Under the pieces are notes generated by a model. It had not been told where the DNA came from, searched no databases, and saw only the letters and a list, made by a program, of their open reading frames with translations. Made by a program: the position numbers and the translations under genes. From Teratosphaeria epicoccoides (lineage: Eukaryota > Ascomycota > Dothideomycetes > Mycosphaerellales > Teratosphaeriaceae): a stretch of DNA of 64,000 nt. This document shows, one piece after another, positions 10,816 through 21,715 of this stretch; within the stretch, counting starts at the first letter, position 1; each line of letters starts with the position of its first letter. The stretch spans positions 1 to 64,000 of the forward strand of contig JADDMT010000036.1 of the NCBI GenBank assembly GCA_021401465.1, in the 5' to 3' direction.

Positions 10816-12957
10816 AACAAAGTCTTTGAGGGTGGGGTCCACTTGTGAGATGTGCTCGAGGAGTGCTGCAGTCATGGATCACGACCGCACGAAATCGGAA
10901 AAGGATCTCCAATGACATCAAATTTCAAAAGAGTACAAGCCGCCGGTAGCAGGGAGCCCCATCGGCTGGGAAAAGTATCAGCAAGGTATCTAGGTCAGCG
11001 TTGTTCTGTTCGCGCTTGTCATAACGTTATACGTCGACTCTGCAGTCCTGGCTCGCTATGACGAGGATCACGTCTGTTTGCAGGCATCTGCACTCTCTAT
11101 AACGCCGCGGTCTCAATCTCCCACGAGATTTGCAACGCCAGATCAACTCCGAGATTCGCCAAGACGGGCTCTCAGAAGCCCTGGAATCCCCGCTGCCATT
11201 GGTGCTTGGCGTGGGTACTCGCGGCTTCTTGTGAAATGTTCTGTGTACACATCTATCGCCAACTTTCCTCTTGCAGACATCATTGATTCTGCTCCCGTTC
11301 TCACGGCCTGGGCTGAGCCGAGTTGTCTCAACAGTCAATCAAGTCTTTCGCACTCCGTCACAGCTGGGCTCAGGGTTGACACCGCCGTCAAACATTTCAG
11401 TCAGGTGTCCTCAAATTGACTGACGTGTTGATAGAGAGATCAATGCTGACTGGTGATAAGAAACAACTCCAACTGAGTGGAACTTCATCGAAGGTTGAGA
11501 GGACTGGCTGAGCATGGCGTGGCAACCGCAATCTCTTCACACGCGCCCTTGCAGAGAATTGTAAGGCCCTGTGAAGAGTGTTTGCGGATAATAATGAGGG
11601 CCCAAGGCTGTGTATGCAGCACGGCGGTCGACCAGACTGCTTCGGCTCCTCCTCATCCGACAACGTCTATGCCCTGTGGCAAGATTGTCGCATCTCCTCC
11701 TTTTCTGTAGCATTGGTCTCTCAAGTCTAATTGGCCGACGCCCCGTGAAGAACCATCGAAGAGGTCAGCGTGCCATTTGCGAGAGTCTCAAAACTTGAAA
11801 CACGCCCAGCTTGCGACGTTGCTCCAGCGATAGCATGGCATCCCGGTACGTTCACGATTCGTATATCAACAGCGCCCGGACGGTTGGCTGCTGTGTGCTC
11901 ACCGATCGCTGGAGAAGCAAGTCGAGAATGAAGTCACCAACGTCCATCCTCCCGCTTCTCGTCAGCCTCGCATGGGCATGGGTATACATACCTCTTGACC
12001 ACTCTTCTGCCCACTGCGAAGCCTCGGTCCAGCTGACTTGTGCTTCTCCCGACTAGGTATGCTCCACAGACAAGGGGGACGGAAAATGTTGGCCAGAAAA
12101 GCAGGACGCCGCGAGCAGGGAGAGCGAGCAATACTGTCACGGGGTTTGTAACCTGCGGTTCATCCTACATGAAGGCTCTTTTCTGATGTCTCTTGTACAG
12201 AAGTACCCGTGTAGAGAGCCTGGCCACTCGTGCAAAATCAATGAGGTCCAACTGAGGAATGGTTGGCTGGCGCAGTGCAGCTCGCGATACGATTACCGTA
12301 ATGCGCCAAGAGATCCAGCATGCTGGGATCCAGATATCGGAGAGTGTTGGAAAGGCGCCGTCGAACGTGACTTGCCATTGCCGGGGGGAGATCCGCCGGC
12401 CGGGCGATGATGCTGTGGGGGGCTGGAATCGGGCGACGGGCGAGGACAACAAATACCTATGTCTCGTGTGTGTAGGTCGGTATACCATGGCACAACGTGA
12501 AGCGCAATAATGACACGCTGCCAACGATCTTGGGTCTGAGGGTGGTCAAGAAAGTTGCCTACCTCCTCCCCGGGTTTGCTCCAGCCATCTTATATGGCGC
12601 CAGCGAATGGTTGTCACATGCTGAACTCGAAGTTGGAAGTGACGGCGGCGTTGAGGCAGCGTGTCGGCGTGCTTGCGGGCGTCGTCTGAGCCTGGGGACC
12701 GGTCGTGTGCGTTGGAACAGTGAACTCGACTGCGCGACGTATCAGGGACGAGCAGATGTCGTAGGTGGAGGGCGATTTGCTGCGTGAATGATTTTTTGGT
12801 TGAGCAGGGATGACGCACATCGACGCACGTCCAAGCTCCCAAACAGGCTTTGTACTGTATGAGACAATCATTCAAACCCGTCATTTCAACAAACGTCAAC
12901 ACGTCAACACAACCCAACACACTGTCTCTCCCACAACGACGACAACCCCGAGCGGAC

Positions 12958-13001
<44 letters not shown>

Positions 13002-13078
13002 CGATCGAATACCAACACGCTAATCACATCAACCAAATCAACCGAGCACTCCAGCTTCCTCCCCTGATCAGCACCACC
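10816..13078. other. gene-poor interval
   Basis: About 2.3 kb with only short open frames on both strands and no recognisable domain. It ends in a GATT microsatellite. No transposon ORF, terminal repeat or RNA gene could be seen. Confidence 0.5.
12958..13007. repeat. (GATT)n microsatellite
   Basis: About eleven perfect TGAT/GATT units run from 12958 and then degrade into GATCGATCG. It lies about 500 bp upstream of the reticulon start codon. Confidence 0.95.
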
Positions 13079-13230
13079 ATGGCGGAAATCTCGCCCGAGC
13101 AGCAGCAATATCCAGACCTCCACCCGGACAGCGACGCGTCCCACGCGACTGCCGGTCCAGGCAGCATCCGCACGGAGGATGTGCAGAGGTCGGCAGGCCA
13201 GACCAAGGACTCGCTTGTGAGCAGTGAGGT
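13079..13230 (+). other. possible alternative 5' exon of the reticulon gene
   Basis: An ATG in a good context (CACCATGG) opens a frame with coding-like composition (MAEISPEQQQYPDLHPDS). It ends in a canonical donor, GAG|GTAGGT, with a second candidate, GTGAGC, just before it. If spliced to the acceptor ending at 13522 it would fuse in frame to the reticulon body and replace its first residues. Otherwise it is 5' leader with an upstream ORF. Transcript data are lacking. Confidence 0.35.
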
Positions 13231-13298
13231 AGGTGCAACCAGCCCGTGGCACAACGGGTGGCAAGAGCTGTGCGACACCTGGCAAACACGCCCCACGC

Positions 13299-13374
13299 CA
13301 CACGCACACACGCACACACGCACACACGCACACACGCACACACGCACACACGCACACACGCACACACATGCACG
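13299..13374. repeat. ACACACGC microsatellite
   Basis: An alternating purine-pyrimidine tract of ACACACGC-type octamers, with Z-DNA-forming potential, lies between the possible 5' exon and the reticulon start codon. Confidence 0.95.
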
Positions 13375-13500
13375 CGCTTTCACGGCAGACGATTTCTTTT
13401 GCTACAGACTGTGCATCCTCTTTGTTGGTCCCGCACTGACACAGCCATCCAGTATCCAAATTCTTCCCGCACAGCTTCATCCGCAAGCCACCTAACAACC

Positions 13501-14531
13501 ATGTCTTCAGGCGTGCAGAACACCGCCGCCTCCATTGCCAACTCGCAGACCGTGCAGAGTCTCCAGAACGGCCCCGTGGCTCAGAAGACGAAGGAGCAGC
13601 TCAATCAGACTGGCAACGAGTTCGGCAACCTGGCCAGCTCCCGCACCACACCCAGCACTCAGACCGCGACTGGTCAGGATCTGACCCACTACCACTCCTT
13701 CTTCTACAACCTGCTCAGCTGGGAGAACCCGCGCGCCACGGCCATCAGCTACGCCAGCATTGTGGTCTTTATCTTCGCCGCGCGCTACATCCCAATCGCC
13801 CGATATGCGTTGCGTGGTGCCTGGGTAGTGCTGGGCATCACTGCCGCCGCCGAGGCGACGGGAAAGCTTGTCCTGGACCAAGGGTTCGTGAGCAAGATGC
13901 GCCCGAGGAGATACTACACTGTGCCACGTGAGACTCTGGAGAACGCTATGAGCGATGTCCAGGAGCTCATCAACTTCTTCGTCATCGAGCTCCAGCGCCT
14001 CGTCTTCGCTGAGAACATCGGCGCTACAGTTTTGGTCAGTTTAGACATGGCATCTAGTCACACGTCCGGCGAACGATACTAACGGCGTCGCAGGCTTTCT
14101 TCACGACCCTCTCCACTTACTTCCTCATCAAAATCACTCCGGCGTGGGGTCTCGCCCTCCTCTTCACGACTGCCATCTACTTCGCCCCACTCGTCTACAT
14201 CAGCAACAAGGAGCTGATCGATGGTCACCTTGAGAACGTGGGCAAGATTGTCAACGAGCAGACACAGCAGGTTCGGGACCTGGCTGCGCACCACTCGAAC
14301 AAGGCATACGAGGCGAGCCAAGCCACTCTCAAGGACTACTCTGCCAAGGCTCAGGAGGCCTTGGGACAAGCCAAGAGGCAGGCGATTGACAAGGGCGTCG
14401 TGAGCCAGGAGGCGGCGGACAGGACCGAGGAGAAGCTTGCATCGGCGCCTAGCGCGCCAGCATCTGAGCTCGCTGGTCCGGCTGATCATCAAGCTGCCGC
14501 TGCATCTGCTGAGCCTGTCACAGCGCAGTAA
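13501..14531 (+). CDS. RTN1: reticulon-like ER membrane-shaping protein
   Basis: Exons 13501-14034 and 14094-14531 give 323 aa. The 59-nt intron carries a perfect TACTAAC branch site and a CAG acceptor. The reticulon homology domain begins around residue 60 (HSFFYNLLSWENPRATAISY). It has two long hydrophobic hairpins: one around VVFIFAARYIP...VVLGITAAAE, the other after the splice (FLIKITPAWGLALLFTTAIY). Between them is a hydrophilic loop with VQELINFFVIELQRLVFAEN. The C-terminal 100 residues are helical, Ala/Gln-rich and charged. Reticulons insert as wedges and curve tubular ER. The chosen ATG (ACAACCATGTC) gives a normal short cytosolic N-terminus; a longer form from an upstream exon is possible. 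Confidence 0.88.
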
Positions 14532-16294
14532 ATGCATTGCACGAGCATCTGTTGCCACGACTGGCAGGAGGGCACAAGCCAGGGACGGCATGAGTCGGGA
14601 AAAGGCCCGGTGATTATGAGGGCAGAATGGCACCAATTACGAGCCCCAGGATCAGGGGGGGCGTGGGGTGGTGTTCTCTCGTCCTTGGAGCGCAAGGTGG
14701 TGGGAGTGGCACACGCTCGTATGGATATTTGACCCCTACTGCAACGTCCTGTGCATGCGGCTTGGAGCGAAAAGCTCGGAGTTATGGGATCCGAGCGAGC
14801 GATTGTGAGGTTTGGGCATCTGCGGACGGTTCTCCTAACGTAGCGTGAGCGGACGATAATTGAGAATGAGCAAGCCAGCATGAGACAATGCTCCGATGAT
14901 CGATACAAGCAATCGCGATTGTGACGGTCATTTCCAAATACTCACGTCAACAGCATGTCTTGCAGCTCTTGCCCGCTGCAGATCATATGGCGCTTTGCAC
15001 AAAGGCGTGCGCGCAGATGGTAGTCAGGGCAAGAGTGGGTTCAACCAGCGCCTCACTCGCTCAGATGGAGCCTTCTGCCCGTGGCAATGGTTCATGAGAC
15101 CTTGTCTGTCCAGTGACGTATAGGCTGTTATGTCGGACGAGCTGACCTCCCATGATAAGCCAAGGCGACTGACAAGCAATCGGTGAGAAGGGCGATAATT
15201 TCTACAGGCTGTGGACACAGGTACAACAAGCTCTTTTCCAGCGCCATGCCTCTGCCGCAGTGTGGATACTGGATACATGCGTGGGCCCCAACTCAGCCGC
15301 GTGCTTGAGTCAGGAGGCCAAGGGCGCTCGCGGCGTCTTTCCGCCTGGCTGAATAATCATGAAAAGACGAGGCGGCACACGCAAAGCGACTTACTGTACG
15401 TACTTGACTTGCGAATTGCCAAGTCAGGATTCCAAAGTTCCGACCGGCGCGTGCCTTCTCCATGAGTCAAGCTCGAAAGCCGCACTTCCTTCCCTGCAGA
15501 GGTCGGCCTTCCCGCCGGACCCGTCAGTGTGGATCGCCCGCTGCTCTCGCCGTGCCGCGCCGCCCGTCGAGCGAATCGGAGAGCGAGTGGGCGCGAGGGA
15601 GTCAGTCCACCGCTCACGCCACTGCACAAGGGCATCTCGTGGTCAATATGGAGAACAACATCCGGCCGGGTGCACGGCTTGGCAACGAGCCGAGCGTCAG
15701 TCATCAAGCCGCGCCGTTTGAGAATCATCGAGCAGTTCTCGCAGCGCCGCAGGGTGGACGCTCGTCATGGATCCCTCCTTGTCGCCTTGCGAGTGTTGGT
15801 GCAGAATATTATTGTGGACTTCGGCGGAGGCTTCCTGGGGCGGATGGACGAGCCACAGTTGCTGCCTTCCCTCTTGTCTGAACGGCCTGCCTTTCGTTGT
15901 ACACTTTGCTTCCAACCCCACCGTCGCCGTCGCTGGATGTCCGCGTGCACAGCAGACGTTGAACTCATGCTCGGAGCCGAGCGACCGTTCCACCATCCGG
16001 ACCCGGTGCCTGAGCATCCAACAGTGCGTGACATGAGCATGCCGGTGGTCGAGCCGGGTCATCACGGGACCGACCAATGCGTCTCACCTGATGTCCTCGA
16101 GATAAATCATGAGAGCTTTCCTTACGCCGTGTCTGACCGCCACTTTCAACACCACGCACAGCATTGGGTTCAAGGTACGCCACGCAACAGGCCGCTTGGC
16201 CGCCGCAATGGCTCGCGCGCAGTATTTGATGCTGACGTCGAGGACAGATCAGCCGCCATCGTTCAAGGCAAACAACGAAGAACTGCAGCAGAAC
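14532..16294. other. intergenic / 5' region of the bHLH gene
   Basis: Many overlapping short frames with no domain. The frame of the bHLH gene stays open upstream to 16109 and holds several Met codons, so the real start may lie before 16295 or be joined to an upstream exon. Confidence 0.4.
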
Positions 16295-17161
16295 ATGGCA
16301 GTCGACAGTGTCAGCCCATGGAGTGACGCCTTCTCCGACGTGCAGATGCCGAACCACAGCCAGACAGAAGCGTACTACCAGATACCGGCCGCTAGCGATG
16401 CTTCCGCGGACCGGTCACCAAGCCCGAGCCTTGCGACCACTTCACCCAAGAATCCCTTTGTTAAGCCGTCAGACTGCGATCTGACCCTCTCTGCGCTGAG
16501 GACTGGCGCGGGTTTCATGTGCTGGGACGACAAGCGATGTCCCATTCCGGTCGACAAGCGTGATCCCACACGTTGCCATCCTCAGAGCACGCTGACCGAT
16601 ACCAGTATCGCGACCCGGAGAAGCCTTGAGGAGGAACAGAAGACTGCCATCCAGGTACAGCCGCCGCCGCCGCCGTCGCTGAAGCGTCAGAACGCGGACG
16701 TGGATGAGGTCGAGACCGAGGACTCGCCGACGGAGGCAGTCGGTGGTCATGCGCGCAAGCCGAGCGAAGTCAAGTCAAGGCGGCAGATAGGTCGCGTGCC
16801 TCACAACCTTATCGAACGGCGTTACCGAGACAACCTCAACAGCCAGATCGAGGCGCTTCGCCTGACGGTCCCGGCGTTGCGCGACGCGTACGATTGTACC
16901 GCACCCGATGTCGAGGAGAGCGGCCTGGCGACCGTGGCGCCGGCCAAGCTGCCTTCGAAGGCTGTCATCATAGCTACGGCTGTTGACTACGTCAAGCAGC
17001 TGGAGAACGACAAGCTGAAGCTGCAGGCCGCGACCAAGTCGTTGCAAGAGCAGGTGGCCGGGCTGCAGAAGCTGGTTCGGTGTGATGATTGTGCTATTTT
17101 GCAGTATCTGGCCTCGTTACAGCTCGACTCCAACGGCACGACTCCAACGGGCATGCCATGA
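16295..17161 (+). CDS. basic helix-loop-helix transcription factor, SREBP-like
   Basis: From ATG 16295 the product is 288 aa; the frame is open from 16109 (350 aa), so the start is uncertain. The N-terminal half is acidic and Ser/Pro-rich, a possible activation region. The basic region reads GRVPHNLIERRYRDNLN. H170, E174 and R178 make the E-box-reading triplet, and Y177 is the tyrosine typical of SREBP-type bHLH proteins. The loop is long (CTAPDVEESG), then helix 2 (SKAVIIATAVDYVKQLE) runs into a leucine-zipper-like helix (LKLQAATKSLQEQVAGL). No transmembrane segments follow, so unlike Sre1 it would not be membrane-released. Such proteins bind CANNTG or sterol-element sites. Whether it binds the CACGTG array at 25.1 kb is untested. 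Confidence 0.85.
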   Translation: MAVDSVSPWSDAFSDVQMPNHSQTEAYYQIPAASDASADRSPSPSLATTSPKNPFVKPSDCDLTLSALRTGAGFMCWDDKRCPIPVDKRDPTRCHPQSTLTDTSIATRRSLEEEQKTAIQVQPPPPPSLKRQNADVDEVETEDSPTEAVGGHARKPSEVKSRRQIGRVPHNLIERRYRDNLNSQIEALRLTVPALRDAYDCTAPDVEESGLATVAPAKLPSKAVIIATAVDYVKQLENDKLKLQAATKSLQEQVAGLQKLVRCDDCAILQYLASLQLDSNGTTPTGMP

Positions 17162-18030
17162 TTGGTGGTGGCGGCCTGACGGCGTTTTACTTTCATGACT
17201 GCACGATGGCGTTCAAGGATATCCCCAGGCATTTTTCCCGGGCCAAAAGGCGTTCTGGTGGCATCATCAGCCGGCGGTCGGTGACCTGATAGAGTATGCG
17301 AGGACAGTCGTACCGAATGTCACAGAGCTTTCGACACGCATAATGAGATCGACTGGGCGGGAGCGGACAGATTCCAGTCCAACGGGGCTGGAAACGGATT
17401 TGAATCAGTCGCCTCAGCCCTAGCGTTGGCAGAGTCTGACAACGATCAACCTCAATAAGCGCCCGTGCCTTCTACATATATCAGGCTGCAGGAGGCGGCA
17501 CATTGCTTGGCCCGTCGCCGAGTGATCGTCGAAGTTGATATGTCATCTGCCCGGCCTCTTCGACGAGCCGGTGACCGTCACCGAGAGTGCGATCGTAGTG
17601 GTGCAGGGGACGAAGGAGCGGGCTCAGGAAGATGGCTGAGAAGTCGAAGTGATGGGTGCGACGGACACGGAACGTCCGAGGTTGAGAAGCATGATTGCAC
17701 GTCGCTCCAAGTAGACTTGGCATGGTCGGAGGGAATGCTACGATTGCTCACTATCTATCGTTTTGCTGATCGAACCATGCATACTGACATTCAAGCATGT
17801 CTCGGCTCTCACTTTGAAATAATGAAGTCGGCTTGAGGCTTTTGACGCTGCAACCGGTCAAACCGGAACGCCTCCACGCAAGCAGTCGCGGCTGAAAAAC
17901 TTCAGTATGAGCCCCACCCAACAGCATCGCCTTGCTGCGATCATCGATTCGTTGCACTGCTCTATGTCTTATGCGATTGATCGCAGAAACTACTTGAACA
18001 TGTCTGATTCAACCAGAATGTGCATTGCAG
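17162..18030. other. intergenic, no gene recognised
   Basis: Short frames only. The missing first exon of the NADAR gene would have to lie here; none with the expected aromatic-rich start could be found by eye. Confidence 0.4.
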
Positions 18031-18603
18031 CAATGGTATCCGGTGGAATTTGTAGAACAGGACGAGGAGACGGGCCAGGAGCGCCGATTCCACACCAGCG
18101 AGCAGTACATGATGTGATTCTATCCATGGTGTCCTACGTCAGCTTCACGATGCCCAAGCCCTGACTGTTGTGACAGGTACCATTAAAGCCCTCATCATGG
18201 GCGACGCCGAGATCGCGGACCAGACTCTGGCCGCAGAGACGCCTGCGGAGGCTCAGGCGTTGGGTCGCAAAGTCCGGAATTTCGAGCAGAGCAAGTGGGA
18301 CGAGAGCGTGGATCGTGTGGTCGAGCAAGGCAACTATCTGAAGTTTCGCCAGAACAAGTTGCTTGGCCAGATGCTGCTGGCTACTGAGGAGCGCATGATC
18401 GTTGAGACCAGTCCAAACGACGTAAGTTGGTGCCGCGGATACCTGACACATCTGCTGATCTCTCACCTGCGTAGGGGTTATGGGGCGTGGGGTTCAATTC
18501 GGAGCATGCTCTGGCGCACGTGGACGAATGGGGCCAGAACAAGCTGGGACAAGCTTTGATGAGGGTGAGGGACAGGTTGAAGCAGCCCTTGCAATTGAAC
18601 TAG
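18031..18603 (+). pseudogene. NADAR-family (YbiA-like, DUF1768) gene with a frameshift
   Basis: Three blocks match the NADAR fold. 18031-18113 reads QWYPVEFV...HTSEQYMM. 18177-18421 continues KALIMGDAEIAD, LGRKVRNFEQSKWD, then ATEERMIVETSPND. 18475-18603 reads LWGVGFNSEHALAHVDEWGQ. The last intron (18422-18474, GTAAGT...TAG) is clean. Joining the first two blocks at GT 18114 and AG 18176 gives ATG TAC CAT and then a TAA, because one extra T (18183-18184) shifts the frame; without it the product would read MMYHKALIMGD as in relatives. An N-terminal exon is also not found. NADAR proteins are N-glycosidases acting on ADP-ribose-type or riboflavin-intermediate substrates. Either a pseudogene or a sequencing indel. 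Confidence 0.75.
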
Positions 18604-18743
18604 GCTCGGTCAACCGAATTCAATCGTCAAACGAATCGTTCATTGTGGACCTTGCGAGTAGACATCCGATGGAACCACCCCTTGCATGTCAGCAATATGT
18701 CTTCAGAGCTTACATTTTACCTCTCGTGTGTTCATCACAGCCG

Positions 18744-20522
18744 CTACGACCGCCACTCTTTGCACAGCTCTGCAGCAATGTCGTAGGACGGCCACTTGAC
18801 AACGTCTTGGTGCTTGTGCAGCAGCTGCAGAATCTCCTGCCTTCTGCTCTCACCCCTTTCGTGCAGTCCAGCGGCGTAGACCGCCTGCAGCGATGTCAAC
18901 ATCATTGCCTCATCGTCTACACATTTGGCGATGCCGCATATAGTGTCAATAGATTCTTTCACCAGCATTTCGCGTCCAGACAATTCACGTAGGCCGCCAG
19001 AAGCCGGCCTGTTCTCGAGAAGAAGGAGCCTCGAGAAATGATGCACCTGAGTAGCAAGAGCAGCTGCCGGTGGATGGAGCCAAATGGGTTGGAAATTCAT
19101 GGTCGCCTCCATGTTGAATGTCGGGAGAGGGCGACCATGCGGCGCAAAATGCCCGCACCACTCTTCCAGATCGGCTTGCAGGCTTTCTGCCCGCTCCATC
19201 CTGCCTTGTACATTGGTCTTCCCGGCTTCCACTTCAGTGATACTGGCATAATTCACGCATTGTCCCAGCAGGAACACCGCACGGTTGACCAGCTCCCAGA
19301 AGCCAAGCGACGCACAGGGACGTGACAGGGTGTAGAAGCTGAGGATTTTCCGCCGCTCCCTAAAAGCGGCCCAAATGTCCTGTCGCAACCAAGCCCACCA
19401 GATCCAACGCTTCAGACCTTCGGATTCGCCGTGGATCAATTGGGACCTCTGAATCCAAAAAACACCAATCAGGTGCCTTTCCCATCCCTTGGCGGACCCA
19501 TCGATCATCTCGTAGGTCGATATAGTAAGCACGGTAGCGAGAAGCTCGTCTGACACAAGGTATGCAGGCTTCTTCATCTCTTGCTGGAGGTACTGTAAGA
19601 CTCCATGATAGTACTGAACAGCAAGTGTTCGATCGAGCTGCTGCAAGCCAGCCTGCGCAGCATGAGATTGGTTGAGGGACAAGTGCCTGGCCGAAAGTGC
19701 AAGAATCGCACTCATCAATCCACGGTTGCGTAAGGCCATCCGCGGGACGATAACAGAGAACGATGCGTCCGGGTCCGTCGCATCAATCCACGTGCTGAGG
19801 TGCTGCACAAAGTGTTTGAAAATGGCGGTCTCCACATCTTGGAGCCTCACGTCGTCGCGACTGAGATAGCCGCCAGCATTGGTGGCAGTGACCTGCAAAG
19901 CATTGTCTGACTGCGCCAAGAGCTGCGGATCGGTGGCAGCCTGCACTGCGCTCGAGTGCTGTGCAAGTGCCTGCGCCTGATCATGTGGAAAGCCCGATTG
20001 ACTGATGGGGGACAACGTCAAGTCGCCATTGGTAGCGTCTTCCGCGAGCAATCCGAACCATCTCAAAGATGCTGCCTCGGCTGAGATGTATCGCGCACTG
20101 CTCCAAGTGGAGCTAGGAGAAGCGTGAATGGCGTCGTTTGGTGATAGCGTCCAGGCCGATGTTCCAGAGGGCCGGGGCAGTGCTTCGTCCCGGACATGTC
20201 GTCGATACGGATGTTCATGCTCGACTGGTGACCGGAACACGGGCGGATGCCGCTCACCCGCACTCGCAGGCGCCGCGAGAACGCCACCCGCGGACTGAGG
20301 CGGGCCAGGTTCAACCACACTGTAAACGCATTCTTTGTCCAGTTTGTCGCACGCGCGGCACCTGGGTCGCTCCTCGGTGCACTTGACGTGGCGGGTGCGG
20401 CAGGCTTCGCAACCGGTCTTGGTTCGCAGGCCACGTCCTCGCGAAGGCCTGATGCGCTTGCGTGGAGGGCCGTCCTGCTTTGAGATTCCCTTCTGAGATG
20501 TGTCAGCCGATGTGATGTCCAT
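18744..20522 (-). CDS. Zn2Cys6 transcription factor with Fungal_trans_2-type domain
   Basis: A single exon of 592 aa from ATG 20522; the frame is open to 20729 but the extra part is not coding-like. A basic stretch (PPRKRIRPSRGRG) precedes a classic zinc cluster with C38, C41, C48, C55, C58 and C65. The linker is Pro-rich. From about residue 230 comes the regulatory domain of the Fungal_trans_2 / DUF3468 type (AIFKHFVQHLSTWIDATDP, then LMSAILALSARHLS). The gene is transcribed toward the NADAR remnant and sits 1.2 kb from the two SDR genes, so it could regulate them. That link rests on position only. Confidence 0.85.
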   Translation of the reverse strand: MDITSADTSQKGISKQDGPPRKRIRPSRGRGLRTKTGCEACRTRHVKCTEERPRCRACDKLDKECVYSVVEPGPPQSAGGVLAAPASAGERHPPVFRSPVEHEHPYRRHVRDEALPRPSGTSAWTLSPNDAIHASPSSTWSSARYISAEAASLRWFGLLAEDATNGDLTLSPISQSGFPHDQAQALAQHSSAVQAATDPQLLAQSDNALQVTATNAGGYLSRDDVRLQDVETAIFKHFVQHLSTWIDATDPDASFSVIVPRMALRNRGLMSAILALSARHLSLNQSHAAQAGLQQLDRTLAVQYYHGVLQYLQQEMKKPAYLVSDELLATVLTISTYEMIDGSAKGWERHLIGVFWIQRSQLIHGESEGLKRWIWWAWLRQDIWAAFRERRKILSFYTLSRPCASLGFWELVNRAVFLLGQCVNYASITEVEAGKTNVQGRMERAESLQADLEEWCGHFAPHGRPLPTFNMEATMNFQPIWLHPPAAALATQVHHFSRLLLLENRPASGGLRELSGREMLVKESIDTICGIAKCVDDEAMMLTSLQAVYAAGLHERGESRRQEILQLLHKHQDVVKWPSYDIAAELCKEWRS

Positions 20523-21715
20523 GGTTTGCCTGTCCGAAGCGGCAGAGAATGCAGAGCTGCCCCCGACGCGGAGCAGATCGAGATTCAGCGGCCAGAGACG
20601 GCTCGTGCCGTGAGCCCTGCACCTTTGTCTGTCCTTGTATACCTGTACGCCTCCAGCTGGGCAGTTGGCCAGGACGATCCCCTTGATCAGTCCGGGCGGT
20701 ATTGTGGAGCGGATCGATGGACGACGCATTTCGGCTGCACCTTCATCGAGAGCTTCGATGCGGTGCGGGAGACATCAACACATAAAGCAGATATTGAATG
20801 GCCGCGATCGAGCGGATCAGAGGGAGAATGTCCGAGACAGCGGGGTGTATCAAGTGGGCAACCCGTGCAGTGCTTGCTCTTGACGACTGCTGTCTGACAC
20901 CACTAGGAGCTCATCACCAGCTCGAGCTATGTGACGATGCCTCTAAATACTCAAAGCATGGTTGATCCATCAAGTATTGACTCTGCCTACCACCACTTGA
21001 CCAGTCAGATGACTGAAAGCATGACTGATCTATGATGGCTATCTACAGCCAAGAACGAGCTGGACAGGGTTGTTCGAGGCCGAGGTATGCAGGATGTCTA
21101 CGGTATCGGTAACTCTTCCAGTCAATGACCCGATTCGCGGTCCACGGCGAACAACGGCCTAGTCGAGGAAGTCATATGGCTCTGGGTCAACGGCCAGATG
21201 AGGCCCTGAATACTTTGTCGAGCCTGCGTGGTTCTGCTTGAATTCTTGTGCAAATTGTGCAGATTGCCCTTGGACCACTGGGAAAAGCAGTGTTTCTAGC
21301 TGAACCGCAGATCCCTCCTCGTAAGAGCCAGCGAGCAGCGAGCAGCGAGCAGTTGCATAAAATGGGACAACCAGTTCAACCAACACCTTAGATCTATTAT
21401 GCAGCAGTTGAAGCGCCAAGATCGCGGTTGAACGCGAACAATGGGCCTGTTGAACTTGTTGTTCGCAACAGTATTCAAGACCTAACCATGAAGTGCCTCA
21501 CCAGCTTATTCGAATCACCAGTATCAGCCAGTCTACAGCATCGACCTGTCAATCCCAGCTGGCAGTCAGGTCGCCTCGCTCGGCGAATCGGCAGTTTTGT
21601 CTGATACAGTTACTCAGGCCGAAACCAGACTGAGCCTGTAAACTGCAATGCCACATGGAACACCCCCTTCTCAGCAGACTAGGAAGAGTCAGCCATCTGT
21701 CATCCCACCCTATCT
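20523..21715. other. intergenic
   Basis: No gene recognised. Around 20990-21035 there are several TTGAC/AGTCA half-sites. GAGCAGC triplets repeat near 21330-21350. Confidence 0.4.

Noticed and set aside
15529..16326. Plus-strand open frame of 265 codons upstream of the bHLH gene
   Set aside because: Composition is dominated by Arg/Pro/His without any domain, and it overlaps other open frames; more likely untranslated DNA.
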